Assembly (NCBI GenBank): GCA_041743935.1
Contig: JBGTLU010000041.1
Location: 21,696 to 85,695 of the forward strand
Reading direction: 5' to 3'
DNA length: 64,000 nucleotides
From: JBGTLU01 sp041743935
Lineage (GTDB): Bacteria; Bacteroidota; Bacteroidia; Sphingobacteriales; Sphingobacteriaceae
Shown: piece by piece, positions 1-9,612 of the stretch
Numbering within the stretch: position 1 is the stretch's first letter
How the letters are laid out: each line of letters starts with the position of its first letter
Translations under genes and position numbers: made by a program
Notes under the pieces: generated by a model
Told to the model about the DNA's origin: nothing
Database searches by the model: none
The model's input: the letters and a program-made list of their open reading frames with translations, nothing else

Positions 1-837
1 TTTAACGGTACTGCTGGAATTTGGAGAAAAACTTGCATTGAAGATGCAGGTGGATGGGAACATGATACCCTTACCGAAGATTTAGACTTGAGCTACCGAG
101 CTCAACTAAAAGGTTGGGTATTTAAGTTCATTGAAGATATTAGAACACCTGCCGAATTGCCAGTAGAAATGGGCGCCATTAAATCACAGCAATTCAGATG
201 GACTAAAGGTTCGGTAGAAACTGCAAAGAAAATACTACCTGAATTTATACAATCTGCTTTACCATTTAAGCAAAAATTATTTGGGCTATTACATTTACTT
301 AACCCATTCATTTTTGTGCTGATGTTCGTAACTGGGGTACTTAGTATACCGCTTTTGTACATTAAAAACCAAAACCAACAATTTGATACCTATTTTAATT
401 TTGCATCGATATTTATCCTTGGGTTTTTGATCATGATACTATTCCATTGGATAACTAGTAGAAGTATTTTGCACAGAAAGCTAACTTTTTGGGAGTTTTT
501 TAAACTTTTTCCAACGTTTTGTTCCATCTCGTTAGGGTTATCCTACCACAACACAAAAGCAGTTTTAGAAGGCGTTATTGGAAAAAAGTCGCCTTTTATA
601 CGCACTCCAAAATTTAATGTGAGAAAACTAAAAGATCAATTTCTGAACAATAAATACTTAAACAACCGATTATCACCATCCACGTTTACTGAAATATTAT
701 TGTCTGTTTATTTTCTGAGTGGAATTTTTCTGGCGTTTTATTACAATGATTATGGTTTATTGCCATTTCATCTTATGTTATTTGCCGGATTTAGTTTGAT
801 ATCAGGCTATTCTATTGCACACGCTAGGGCTAAATAA
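1..837 (+). CDS. Membrane glycosyltransferase, family 2 (5' truncated by the window)
   Basis: The reading frame is open from the first base, so the N-terminal part lies outside the window. The visible part carries TEDLDL at about residues 25-30 and QQFRW at about 62-66. These match the acceptor-side acidic motif and the QxxRW motif of processive GT2 enzymes (cellulose synthase and poly-GlcNAc synthase type). Several hydrophobic segments follow, ending in a C-terminal membrane part. By family such enzymes use a nucleotide sugar at the inner face of the membrane and extend or transfer a glycan. The substrate cannot be told here. The stop is TAA at 835-837 and the next gene converges on it with a 9-base gap. 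Confidence 0.85.
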   Translation, partial: FNGTAGIWRKTCIEDAGGWEHDTLTEDLDLSYRAQLKGWVFKFIEDIRTPAELPVEMGAIKSQQFRWTKGSVETAKKILPEFIQSALPFKQKLFGLLHLLNPFIFVLMFVTGVLSIPLLYIKNQNQQFDTYFNFASIFILGFLIMILFHWITSRSILHRKLTFWEFFKLFPTFCSISLGLSYHNTKAVLEGVIGKKSPFIRTPKFNVRKLKDQFLNNKYLNNRLSPSTFTEILLSVYFLSGIFLAFYYNDYGLLPFHLMLFAGFSLISGYSIAHARAK

Positions 838-846
838 CTAGTAAGT

Positions 847-2214
847 TCACTTCGCAATAGCTTCAATCACATCGTATTTTGTAATGATATGTACATTGCC
901 TCCTAAGTCTTGCATTAATACGGCTGTACTATCTTTTGTAATTTTCTTTGAAACTTCTTCAATAGGCTCATTTGCTCCAACAAAAGTTAGTGGCGCTTGC
1001 ATTATCACACTTACTTCTTTGGAATTTAGTGTATTATCCTTGATTAAACATGCAAAAAGATGATTATCTGTAAGTGAACCAATAAATTCGCCTGCATCGT
1101 TTACCACAGGTAATTGAGAAATAGAGTATTTGGTCATTTTCTCATACGCCTTTGCAATGGTATCGATAGATTTTATAGTAACTAATTTTAGTTCTTTATG
1201 ATTTTCAATTAAATCTATCGCAATTTTAGGCTTTTTTTCTGCCAAAAAACCTCGTTCTCTAAGCCAATCATCATTAAACATCTTCCCTAAATATCGTGTA
1301 CCATGATCATGAAAAATAACTACCACCACATCGTCTTTTTTAAATCTATCTTTCATTTGCAAAATACCGGCAATGGCAGCACCTGCAGAGTTACCCACAA
1401 AAATCCCCTCATGACGGGCAATTTCTCTCGTCATTAATGCTGCATCTTTATCCGTTACTTTCTCAAAGTGGTCGATGATGGAGAAATCAACGTTTTGTGG
1501 TAAAAAATCTTCCCCAATTCCTTCGGTTATGTACGGATAGATTTCATTTTTATCAAATACTCCAGTTTCCTTATATTTTTTAAAAACAGAACCATAGGTG
1601 TCAATGCCCAATATCTGAATATTTGGATTTTTCTCTTTTAAGTATTTTCCAGCACCTGTTATAGTTCCTCCGGTGCCTACTCCTACTATTAAATGTGTTA
1701 TTTTACCTTCGGTTTGTTCCCATAATTCAGGTCCGGTTTGCTCATAATGAGCTTGCATATTGGAAAGATTATCGTATTGATTAGGCTTCCAAGAGTTTGG
1801 CACTTCGTTTACTAATCGAGAAGAGACCGAATAGTAAGAACGAGGATCTTCGGGTTCTACGTTGGTAGGGCACACAATTACTTCGGCACCAAATGCACGC
1901 AGTGCATCCACTTTCTCTTTCGACTGTTTGTCGGTAGTAGTAAAAATACATTTATAGCCTTTTACAACTGCAGCAATGGCTAAACCCATTCCGGTATTGC
2001 CCGAAGTACCTTCGATGATGGTTCCTCCAGGCTTTAATGCCCCAAATTTCTCAGCATCTTCTATCATTTTTAGCGCCATGCGGTCTTTTATAGAATTACC
2101 AGGATTTGTAGTTTCTACTTTTGCTAGAATGGTTGCAGGTATAGATTTAGTAATGCTATTTAGTTTTACTAATGGAGTATTTCCAATGGTTTCTAAAATA
2201 TTATTGTACCACAT
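847..2214 (-). CDS. PLP-dependent cystathionine beta-synthase / cysteine synthase with C-terminal CBS pair
   Basis: This is a 455-residue fold-type II PLP enzyme. NPGNSIKDR places the Schiff-base lysine at K43, EGTSGNTG (68-75) is the substrate loop, and GVGTGGTITG near residue 180 is the phosphate-binding loop. Residues from about 335 to the end look like two CBS domains, as in cystathionine beta-synthase. It has no N-terminal heme-binding extension of the animal type. The likely reaction is condensation of serine (or an activated serine) with homocysteine or sulfide in the cytoplasm. The gene lies 35 bases downstream of clpX on the same strand and is probably co-transcribed. Whether it makes cystathionine or cysteine is not decided by the sequence. 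Confidence 0.88.
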   Translation of the reverse strand: MWYNNILETIGNTPLVKLNSITKSIPATILAKVETTNPGNSIKDRMALKMIEDAEKFGALKPGGTIIEGTSGNTGMGLAIAAVVKGYKCIFTTTDKQSKEKVDALRAFGAEVIVCPTNVEPEDPRSYYSVSSRLVNEVPNSWKPNQYDNLSNMQAHYEQTGPELWEQTEGKITHLIVGVGTGGTITGAGKYLKEKNPNIQILGIDTYGSVFKKYKETGVFDKNEIYPYITEGIGEDFLPQNVDFSIIDHFEKVTDKDAALMTREIARHEGIFVGNSAGAAIAGILQMKDRFKKDDVVVVIFHDHGTRYLGKMFNDDWLRERGFLAEKKPKIAIDLIENHKELKLVTIKSIDTIAKAYEKMTKYSISQLPVVNDAGEFIGSLTDNHLFACLIKDNTLNSKEVSVIMQAPLTFVGANEPIEEVSKKITKDSTAVLMQDLGGNVHIITKYDVIEAIAK

Positions 2215-2249
2215 GGTGATATTGAATTTTAAATTATTGAATATGCTAA

Positions 2250-3497
2250 TTAAGCTGCTTTAAGTTTTTTCATTTCTGGCGAGTGAGAAAATCTTTCCTT
2301 AGCATAATTTAGGTCGATGGTTAATTCTGTTAATTTTTGCTTATCGGAAGGTATTTCGAACATGGCATCGAGCATAATGGCTTCACAGATAGAGCGTAAA
2401 CCACGTGCACCTAATTTAAATTCTACGGCTTTATCTACAATAAATTCTAATACGTTCTCCTCAAATTTTAATTCAATTCCTTCGTATTTAAACAACTTTG
2501 TGTACTGTTTTATAAGTGAATTTTTCGGGGTGGTTAAAATAGCACGTAATGTTTCTCTGTCTAATGGCTCTAAATAAGTAAGTACAGGTAAGCGACCAAT
2601 TAACTCGGGAATTAATCCAAAACTTCGTAAATCTTGTGGATTTATATATTGTAAGAGATTTGCTTCATCGATTTTACCTAATTTATTATCTGATTTGTAA
2701 CCAATTACTTTGGTATTTAATCGGTTTGCAATTTTTTTATCAATCCCATCAAATGCTCCTCCACAGATAAATAATATATTTTCGGTATTCACACTTATCA
2801 TTTTCTGATCCGGGTGTTTTCTGCCACCTTGAGGCGGAACGTTTACATGCGTTCCTTCCAATATTTTTAGTAATGCTTGTTGCACACCTTCTCCAGAAAC
2901 ATCACGTGTAATGGACGGATTATCACTTTTGCGAGCAATTTTATCTACCTCATCAATGTATACTATACCACGCTCGGCTGAGGCAACATCGTAATCGGCA
3001 GCTTGTAATAATCGCGTAAGTATGCTTTCTACATCTTCTCCTACGTAACCGGCTTCTGTTAAAACAGTGGCATCGCAAATGCAAAACGGAACATGTAATA
3101 TTTTAGCAATGGTTTTTGCCAATAGGGTTTTACCGGTACCGGTTTCTCCTACCATGATGATGTTGGATTTTTCAATCTCTACATCATCTTTTTCTATTTT
3201 TTGGTTTAATCTTTTATAGTGATTGTAAACAGCAACGGATAAAACACGCTTTGCATCATCTTGACCAATAACATATTGGTCGATGTGTTTTTTTATATCA
3301 ACAGGCTTGATAAGATTAATTGCTGCATTGGCCTGTTTCTGCTTTTTGTTGCCAATCTCTTCGGTAACTATTTGATGGCCTTGTAAAATACAACGATCAC
3401 AGATATGGCCATTTATGCCGGCAATCATCAGATTTACATCTTCTTTTTTTGCCCCACAAAACGAACAATTTATATCCTTTTGAAAATTTTTAGCCAT
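2250..3497 (-). CDS. clpX: ATP-dependent Clp protease ATP-binding subunit ClpX
   Basis: At 415 residues it has the full ClpX layout. A four-cysteine zinc-binding domain (C11, C14, C33, C36) is followed by an AAA+ module with Walker A GETGTGKT (117-124), the pore loop GYVG (150-153) and Walker B with D182-E183. The sensor and C-terminal region follow to about residue 400. ClpX unfolds substrates and feeds them to ClpP in the cytoplasm. clpP lies just upstream with a 49-base gap, and tig precedes that, which is the common tig-clpP-clpX order. Confidence 0.97.
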   Translation of the reverse strand: MAKNFQKDINCSFCGAKKEDVNLMIAGINGHICDRCILQGHQIVTEEIGNKKQKQANAAINLIKPVDIKKHIDQYVIGQDDAKRVLSVAVYNHYKRLNQKIEKDDVEIEKSNIIMVGETGTGKTLLAKTIAKILHVPFCICDATVLTEAGYVGEDVESILTRLLQAADYDVASAERGIVYIDEVDKIARKSDNPSITRDVSGEGVQQALLKILEGTHVNVPPQGGRKHPDQKMISVNTENILFICGGAFDGIDKKIANRLNTKVIGYKSDNKLGKIDEANLLQYINPQDLRSFGLIPELIGRLPVLTYLEPLDRETLRAILTTPKNSLIKQYTKLFKYEGIELKFEENVLEFIVDKAVEFKLGARGLRSICEAIMLDAMFEIPSDKQKLTELTIDLNYAKERFSHSPEMKKLKAA

Positions 3498-3546
3498 TTT
3501 TTATTTGCTATTAACTAATGTAATCTAATCACCAAACACTTATCAC

Positions 3547-4245
3547 TTATTTCTTCTTGGTTGATGTTAACACTTCATCTATCATCCCGAAATCTTTTGC
3601 TTCTTCGGCAATCATCCAATAATCGCGGTCGGATGATCTCTCTACCCATTCATACGTTTGACCAGAGTGCTCAGCAATAATATCATATAATTCTTTTTTC
3701 AACTTTAACATCTCTTTTAAGTTGATTTCCATATCGGATGCAACTCCTTGTGCACCTCCAGATGGTTGATGAATCATTACTCTGGAATGTTTTAATGCTG
3801 CTCGCTTCCCTTTTGCTCCGGCACATAATAATACCGCACCCATGGAAGCTGCCATACCTGTGCATATTGTTGCCACATCTGGCTGTATGTATTGCATGGT
3901 ATCATAAATACCTAATCCTGCATACACAGATCCTCCCGGGCTATTTAAATATAGTTGAATGTCTCTGCTGGCATCTGTAGATTGTAGAAAAAGCAATTGA
4001 GCTTGTACTATGTTTGCTGTTACATCATAAATTGGGTCTCCCAAGAAAATGATTCTATCCATCATCAACCTAGAGAATACATCCATGGAAGCAATGTTTA
4101 ACGGACGTTCTTCAATAATGTAAGGGGTAATGTTTTTGGGAGATAATTTATCTTCAACCCTAGAAATAAATTTATCTACAGATAAACCATTTATACGTTG
4201 GTGCTTTACAGCATACTTTCTGAATTCGTTTTTATCAATGTTCAT
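3547..4245 (-). CDS. clpP: ATP-dependent Clp protease proteolytic subunit ClpP
   Basis: This is a 232-residue serine protease of family S14. The catalytic triad is visible as S134 (GMAASMGAV), H159 (MIHQPSGG) and D208 (DRDYWM). The N-terminus is about 30 residues longer than that of E. coli ClpP. The start ATG follows an AT-rich 116-base gap after tig, so a separate promoter is possible there. It forms a barrel-shaped peptidase that works with ClpX. No unusual residues were seen. Confidence 0.97.
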   Translation of the reverse strand: MNIDKNEFRKYAVKHQRINGLSVDKFISRVEDKLSPKNITPYIIEERPLNIASMDVFSRLMMDRIIFLGDPIYDVTANIVQAQLLFLQSTDASRDIQLYLNSPGGSVYAGLGIYDTMQYIQPDVATICTGMAASMGAVLLCAGAKGKRAALKHSRVMIHQPSGGAQGVASDMEINLKEMLKLKKELYDIIAEHSGQTYEWVERSSDRDYWMIAEEAKDFGMIDEVLTSTKKK

Positions 4246-4361
4246 ATTAAGATTTTAAAAACAACTACACAATAATTATACAATTGTACTATTAAAACTA
4301 AATTCTGACAAATTAGGTATCAATATCTAAAATATAAGTCAAAAACCTGTCGAATTGTTTG

Positions 4362-5711
4362 TTAGTTCAATGCAATAAAATCGTTATAAGCTATTTCTTT
4401 CTTCTCAATAGTTACTAATCCTTTTATCACTTCGAAAACTTTGTTGGTTCGTGCTTCTTCATAAATTTTGCCTGCACGTTCTCTGTCTTGTAAAAAGTTC
4501 ATGGTATATTGTTCCAATTGTTCCTCTGCTATTGGAGTTGGGCTATACATCATGAATTGTGATGCAATGCGTTGTTTTGCTAATGCCACAACCTCTTCGG
4601 GTTTTACTTCTACAGATTCTCTAACCGATAATTTATTTTCAATTAAAGTCCACTTTAAGTTACGTGCAAAGTTTGGATATTCTTCTTGTAATTGCTCTTC
4701 GGTTACTGGGTTTTCATTAGCAGTTTTAAGCCAACGTTTTAAGAAATCATCTGGTAAGGATACATTGTGTTTATCCACTAAATAGGCATAAACATCTGAT
4801 TTAAGCTTATTATCCGCATTGCTCACCATCATTAATTCTACTTCTTCTGCAACTTTAGCACGCATTTCTTCTTCTGATTTTACAGAACCATCAGGGAATA
4901 ATTTTGTAAAAAATTCTTCATTTAAATCCGCCGCTTCTAAACGATTTACATTTTTAACAGTTAGTCTAAACTCAGATAGTAATTCTTTGGCATCTGCCTC
5001 ATCTATTTTTAAAAGATTGGCAATCAGGTGTGCGTTGTTATTAAACGCCTTCTTTAAATCTAAGGTAAAGACCGAATCTTTTTTAGCACCAATTAAGGTA
5101 TCCAAAATGTTTTTATCTTCAATTAAATCTAATCTTAGAGATGCTGTGTTGTATATTCCGCCTTCAAAGATGCTTCCATCCGGACTTAATTGAACAAAAT
5201 CGCCATATAAAACATCTCCTGCTTCTGCAACTTCAGGGTTAGTCATTTTACCATAACTTCTTCTTAAGTTGGTTAATCTAGATTCGATGGTTTCAGGATC
5301 GGCCTTTACTACGTATTGTGTAAATGTATCTTTATCTGAGATTTGCAATTCAAAAGAAGGAGCTAAACCCACCTCATAACTAAACTCAAAAGATTGGTCC
5401 ATTTCCCATTTATATTGGTCTGGACTTTCTACTTTGGGCAATGGTTGTCCTAATACTTCTAATTTATTATCTACAATGTAATTATTCAATGAATCTGATA
5501 GCAAATTATTTATTTCTTCCACCAAAATACTTTTACCATACAAACGCTTTATGTGCGATGAAGGAACCATTCCTGGGCGAAATCCGGGCATTTTTACTTT
5601 TTTACTATGCTCTTTAATGGCTTTATCTACACGGGTTTGGTAATCTTCTGGGCTGATGTTAATCTTTATCAGAGCGTTTAGCTCATCTAATTTCTCTTGC
5701 GTAATGTTCAT
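4362..5711 (-). CDS. tig: Trigger factor
   Basis: This 449-residue ribosome-associated chaperone has the N-terminal ribosome-docking signature PGFRPGMVP (about residues 42-50); the E. coli equivalent is GFRKGKVP, so the lysine is replaced by proline. The middle part (about 150-250) corresponds to the peptidyl-prolyl isomerase domain but is hard to recognise by eye, so its activity is uncertain. The C-terminal part is helical and charged. It helps nascent chains fold. It sits upstream of clpP and clpX and directly downstream of a tRNA-Leu, from which a terminator hairpin separates it. Confidence 0.95.
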   Translation of the reverse strand: MNITQEKLDELNALIKINISPEDYQTRVDKAIKEHSKKVKMPGFRPGMVPSSHIKRLYGKSILVEEINNLLSDSLNNYIVDNKLEVLGQPLPKVESPDQYKWEMDQSFEFSYEVGLAPSFELQISDKDTFTQYVVKADPETIESRLTNLRRSYGKMTNPEVAEAGDVLYGDFVQLSPDGSIFEGGIYNTASLRLDLIEDKNILDTLIGAKKDSVFTLDLKKAFNNNAHLIANLLKIDEADAKELLSEFRLTVKNVNRLEAADLNEEFFTKLFPDGSVKSEEEMRAKVAEEVELMMVSNADNKLKSDVYAYLVDKHNVSLPDDFLKRWLKTANENPVTEEQLQEEYPNFARNLKWTLIENKLSVRESVEVKPEEVVALAKQRIASQFMMYSPTPIAEEQLEQYTMNFLQDRERAGKIYEEARTNKVFEVIKGLVTIEKKEIAYNDFIALN

Positions 5712-5729
5712 TTTTTTGTTGTTTCAAAT

Positions 5730-5753
5730 TAAAAAAGGCCCATTTCAGGGCCT
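5730..5753 (-). terminator. Rho-independent terminator after tRNA-Leu(UAG)
   Basis: On the minus strand AGGCCC, a six-base loop and GGGCC are followed by six T. The hairpin lies between the tRNA and tig, so tig must be read by read-through or from its own start point in the 18 bases that remain. Confidence 0.7.
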
Positions 5754-5755
5754 AG

Positions 5756-5837
5756 TGCGGAAGAAGGGACTCGAACCCCCACGCCTCGCGGCGCCAGATC
5801 CTAAGTCTGGTGCGGCTACCAATTACGCCACTTCCGC
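5756..5837 (-). tRNA. tRNA-Leu (anticodon UAG)
   Basis: The minus strand folds into a type II tRNA. The acceptor arm pairs GCGGAAG with CTTCCGC, the anticodon stem CCAGA/TCTGG encloses loop CTTAGGA with anticodon TAG, and CGCC-GCGA-GGCG is the long variable arm typical of Leu. The T loop GTTCGAGTC is present. The discriminator base is A and CCA is not encoded. Confidence 0.95.
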
Positions 5838-5864
5838 TTGGGCTGCAAAAGTAAGAATTTTTAT

Positions 5865-6662
5865 TTATTCTGATAGTTTTTCTTGCAGAGATTTAAAATA
5901 TTTTGCCGAATGGATTAAACGGCTGCCATACCATGAAAATAGCTCACCATCTACTATCCATATTTTGGTTGTTGGGCAAATCTCTTTAAATATCGAAATG
6001 TGTTTTTCAGAAAATGGATATGGCTCAGAAGAAAGAAAAATCACATCAGGGTTAATTTCACTTAGTTCATTCCTTTCTATTTCCGGATATCGTTGTTTAT
6101 GAGCAAATGCATTTGTCCAACCACTCATTTTGAGCATATCATCTATAAATGTGTTGCTTGCTGCCACCATATAAGGGTCTTTCCAGATGAAATAAGCAAC
6201 TTTTATGTTCCCTAGTGCTTCGTTTTGTGTAGTAAGTATAGAAAATTCCTTTTTGATATTGACTACAATTTTATCAGCAGATTTTTTTTTATTTACAATT
6301 TCCCCTACCTCAGAAATCATTTCTAAGGCTTGATGATAGTTTGTTATGTCACTCATCCAAACCGGATAATATTGTATCAATTCTTTAATTTGTTTTTCCT
6401 CGTTTTCCTCTTTATTACCAATAATTAAATCGGGGTTAAGATTTTTTATTAATTGTATGTTTAAATTTTTAGTCCCTCCAATTTTGTTTTTGATTTTACA
6501 CGTATCTTTCGGGTGAATACAAAACTTAGTGATGCCAATAACTTCTACCCCCAATCCTAATTCAAAAAGTAATTCGGTTTGCGATGGCACTAAAGAAATG
6601 ATTCGTTTGGGTTTTGCAGGTATATCTACATCACGCCCCATTTGATCGGTATATATTGGCAT
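5865..6662 (-). CDS. Helical-backbone metal receptor / periplasmic-binding-like protein (BtuF/FepB superfamily)
   Basis: The protein is 265 residues long from ATG 6662; the longer frame would need a TTG start at 6683. It has the two-lobe layout of cobalamin and iron-siderophore receptors: a start like MPIYTDQMGRDVDIP, RIISLVPSQTELLFELG, a central helix, NPDVIFLSSEPYPF and the ending FSWYGSRL. No signal peptide or lipobox is visible at the N-terminus, which is unusual for a substrate-binding protein. No permease or ATPase gene is adjacent. The ligand is unknown; cobalamin or a metal complex is the family-based guess. It is divergent from the next gene with only 20 bases between the start codons. 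Confidence 0.75.
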   Translation of the reverse strand: MPIYTDQMGRDVDIPAKPKRIISLVPSQTELLFELGLGVEVIGITKFCIHPKDTCKIKNKIGGTKNLNIQLIKNLNPDLIIGNKEENEEKQIKELIQYYPVWMSDITNYHQALEMISEVGEIVNKKKSADKIVVNIKKEFSILTTQNEALGNIKVAYFIWKDPYMVAASNTFIDDMLKMSGWTNAFAHKQRYPEIERNELSEINPDVIFLSSEPYPFSEKHISIFKEICPTTKIWIVDGELFSWYGSRLIHSAKYFKSLQEKLSE

Positions 6663-6682
6663 ATTTAAAAATTTATAATGCA

Positions 6683-8011
6683 ATGCATAAAAGTAGGCAC
6701 TATTTATTTATTCTAATTTATGTGGTTTTTATTTATTCTTTGGGATTTGAAACCCTCAGAGAGCAAAGTTCATTATTGCTTACTTATTTCGCTATTTTAT
6801 TTGGTTTATATTTCTATTTCTGGAGAAATGCAGATCACATTGAATTTAAAACATTACTCAGTTTAGCAATTGTAGCTCGTTTCCTTTTACTTTTTAGCAC
6901 ACCAAACTTAAGCGACGATTATTTTCGTTTTTTATGGGATGGATACCTTTGGAATAATGGAATAAATGCTTTTTCTGTTTTGCCAAATGATGTACTTTTA
7001 TTAAGCATACCTAATTTAAATTCAGCTTTATACAATTTTTTAAATTCACCAAATTATTATACTATTTATCCAGCGGTTTGCCAATTCATCTTTTTTATTT
7101 CCACTTTCTTTTTTCCTGAATCTGTTACCGGCGCTTTATTGGTAATGAAAAGTTTTTTGTTTTTATGTGAGATAGGAAGTATTTGGCTTATCATACAATT
7201 ACTTAATCATTTTCAGTTGCCTAAAAAACAAGTGTTTCTGTATGCATTAAATCCATTAATTATATTGGAATTTATTGGGAATTTACATTTTGAAGCATCC
7301 ATGATCTTTTTTACGCTTGCATGCCTTTATTTTCTCGTCATCAAAAAAAACGCAATAATTGCAGCATTATTCATGGCATTAGCAATTCATGTAAAACTAA
7401 TCCCATTACTTTTTATTCCCTTACTTTTTAATTACTTAGGTTTTAAAAATTGGTTTAAATTCGGATTATTCACTGGCATAATTACCCTGTTAATTAGTTG
7501 GTTACTTTTTGGCACTTTGCAACATTTCATAAACTTTTTGACAAGTGTAAACTTATATTTTGGCAGTTTTGAGTTTCATGCGAGTATTTATTATTTGTTT
7601 CGAGAAGTTGGGTTTTGGATAACTGGCTACAATCAAATTGAAATAATAGGCAAAATACTATCCATAAGTACCTTAATTATCATACTCGTTTTATCATTCC
7701 AGCAAAAAATAAAAGACCCATTTGTATTGCTTTTATTAGGATTATGTTTGTATTTTTTCTTGAGCACAACAGTACATCCTTGGTACATAGGCACTTTGGT
7801 TGCCTTTTGCTGTTTTACTTCTTTTAAATTTCCTGTTATCTGGTCGGGCCTAGCAATCTTTAGTTATTTAACCTACCGAAATACCCAATACGAAGAGATT
7901 TTATGGTTAACTGCTTTATCTTATCTGATTTTGATTGGTTTTATTTTGTATGAATGGAAGCGAGTAATAATAAGGAATAGAGGGATAGAGGATAGAGTGA
8001 TTGGGTTATAA
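6683..8011 (+). CDS. Polytopic membrane glycosyltransferase of GT-C type (GT87/mannosyltransferase-like)
   Basis: The protein is 442 residues long from ATG 6683; the frame extends upstream to 6614 only by overlapping the divergent gene. There are about ten hydrophobic segments. After the second or third, SDDYFRFLWDG gives the acidic loop motif expected of GT-C enzymes that use polyprenyl-phosphate sugars. HPWYIG lies in a late loop. The predicted role is transfer of a sugar from a lipid carrier on the outer face of the inner membrane. The last 14 residues are encoded by a GGATAGAG-type low-complexity repeat, so the C-terminus probably grew by repeat run-on. Sugar and acceptor are unknown. Confidence 0.7.
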   Translation: MHKSRHYLFILIYVVFIYSLGFETLREQSSLLLTYFAILFGLYFYFWRNADHIEFKTLLSLAIVARFLLLFSTPNLSDDYFRFLWDGYLWNNGINAFSVLPNDVLLLSIPNLNSALYNFLNSPNYYTIYPAVCQFIFFISTFFFPESVTGALLVMKSFLFLCEIGSIWLIIQLLNHFQLPKKQVFLYALNPLIILEFIGNLHFEASMIFFTLACLYFLVIKKNAIIAALFMALAIHVKLIPLLFIPLLFNYLGFKNWFKFGLFTGIITLLISWLLFGTLQHFINFLTSVNLYFGSFEFHASIYYLFREVGFWITGYNQIEIIGKILSISTLIIILVLSFQQKIKDPFVLLLLGLCLYFFLSTTVHPWYIGTLVAFCCFTSFKFPVIWSGLAIFSYLTYRNTQYEEILWLTALSYLILIGFILYEWKRVIIRNRGIEDRVIGL

Positions 8012-8040
8012 AGGGATAAAGGGATAGTGTGATAAAGCAT
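7966..8040 (+). repeat. Low-complexity GGATAGAG/GGATAAAG tail
   Basis: The sequence is built from imperfect copies of GGATAGAG and GGGATAAAG. It begins inside the last codons of the glycosyltransferase and runs about 30 bases past its stop. It belongs to a set of similar tails described in the findings. Confidence 0.6.
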
Positions 8041-8166
8041 TTAAATTTAGTCAGGAGTTTTGGATGAAATTAAAAATCAAATAAACTTTCTAAACATACC
8101 AACCAACAACCAACAACTATTATCAACTGTAAACAATTTTATTAAATTAGCCCAATAGAATAAACT

Positions 8167-9612
8167 ATGTCGCCATATATAATCATTGCCTCTGTTGCGG
8201 GCTATTTTGGGATTCTGTTACTTATAGCTTGGTACACCTCTCGCAACGCAAATAACGAATCGTATTTTATTGGCAATAAGGTTTCTCCGTGGTATGCCGT
8301 AGCATTTGGTATGATTGGAGATTCCCTCTCCGGTGTTACATTTATTTCAGTGCCGGGCGCTGTAGGTGCTTCCCAATTTTCGTACATGCAAATCGTTTTT
8401 GGTTACTTGTTTGGCTACCTAATTATTGCAAACATCCTTTTACCACTCTACTATAAACTAAATTTAATATCCATATACAGTTATTTACGTGGTCGTTTTG
8501 GCATTGCCTCACAACGAACTGGTTCCTTTTTCTTTTTGTTATCGCGGATATTGGGTGCTGCCGGAAGGTTATATTTAGCTGCATCCGTAATACAACTGTT
8601 CGTTTTTGATGCACTGGGTATTCCATTTTGGATTTCTGTTTCCTTCATCATCATACTTATCCTAATTTATACTTTTAGAGGAGGCATAAAAACCTTAGTT
8701 TGGACAGATACGTTTCAATCTAGTTTGCTTTTGGCTGGCGTTATTCTATCCATTATTGCCATTAGTACTCAATTAGATTATAGTTTTAAAGACATGGTAA
8801 GCAGTGTATATAACAGCGAATATTCCAAAACATTTTTCTGGGATTGGTTGCCAAAAAACAACTTTTTTAAACAGTTTTTTGGGGGTATGTTTATTGCTGT
8901 TGCCATGACCGGGTTAGACCAAAACATGATGCAAAAGAATCTAAGTTGCAAATCTTTGCCCGATGCTCAAAAAAACATGTATTGGTTTTCTGTTATAGTG
9001 GTTATCGTTAATATATTTTTCTTAGCGTTGGGGGTTCTATTATATCAGTTTGCACAAACAAAAGGGATAGCCATACCCACACAAACAGATAACATATTCC
9101 CTACTTTGGCTTTACAGCATCTTGGAATATTTGCCGGATTAGCATTTATAGTGGGTTTAACAGCAGCTACTTTCTCCAGTGCAGATTCTGTACTAACCAC
9201 CCTAACCACTTCATTTTATGTAGATATTTTGGGATTGGATGAGGGCAAGAAATCTGAAAAAGATAAAACAAATCTACGCTATATCATTCATATCGCATTT
9301 GCCGTCATTCTATTATTAGTAATATTATTATTTCGATTATTAAATGACGATGCCATCATTTTCACCATACTTAAAATTGCAGCCTATACCTATGGCCCAT
9401 TATTAGGCTTATTTGCCTATGGTTTATTTAGCAAAGGTTTTGTAATAGATAAATACGTACCCATTATTGCGATTGCATCTCCCATAATTTGTTACATTAT
9501 AGACATAAACTCTGTTAGATGGCTAGGTGGTTACCAATTTGGTAATGAACTATTAATTTTGAATGGATTAATAACCTTTTTAGGATTATGGTTGATTAGA
9601 AAAAAGATGTGA
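8167..9612 (+). CDS. Sodium:solute symporter (SSS family)
   Basis: The protein has 481 residues and about 13 hydrophobic segments. The N-terminus (SRNANNESYFIGNKVSPW) and GMIGDSLSGVTFISVPG around residues 45-61 match the first helices of SSS transporters. GLTAATFSSADSVLTTL near residue 340 is the conserved eighth-helix region that helps bind sodium. It imports an organic solute with sodium across the inner membrane. The substrate is not apparent. It stands alone between the glycosyltransferase and the LOG gene. Confidence 0.88.
   Translation: MSPYIIIASVAGYFGILLLIAWYTSRNANNESYFIGNKVSPWYAVAFGMIGDSLSGVTFISVPGAVGASQFSYMQIVFGYLFGYLIIANILLPLYYKLNLISIYSYLRGRFGIASQRTGSFFFLLSRILGAAGRLYLAASVIQLFVFDALGIPFWISVSFIIILILIYTFRGGIKTLVWTDTFQSSLLLAGVILSIIAISTQLDYSFKDMVSSVYNSEYSKTFFWDWLPKNNFFKQFFGGMFIAVAMTGLDQNMMQKNLSCKSLPDAQKNMYWFSVIVVIVNIFFLALGVLLYQFAQTKGIAIPTQTDNIFPTLALQHLGIFAGLAFIVGLTAATFSSADSVLTTLTTSFYVDILGLDEGKKSEKDKTNLRYIIHIAFAVILLLVILLFRLLNDDAIIFTILKIAAYTYGPLLGLFAYGLFSKGFVIDKYVPIIAIASPIICYIIDINSVRWLGGYQFGNELLILNGLITFLGLWLIRKKM

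Noticed and set aside
5656..6102. A 148-codon plus-strand frame containing GLEPPRLAAPDPKSGAA
   Set aside because: It crosses the antisense of tRNA-Leu and the ends of two real minus-strand genes.
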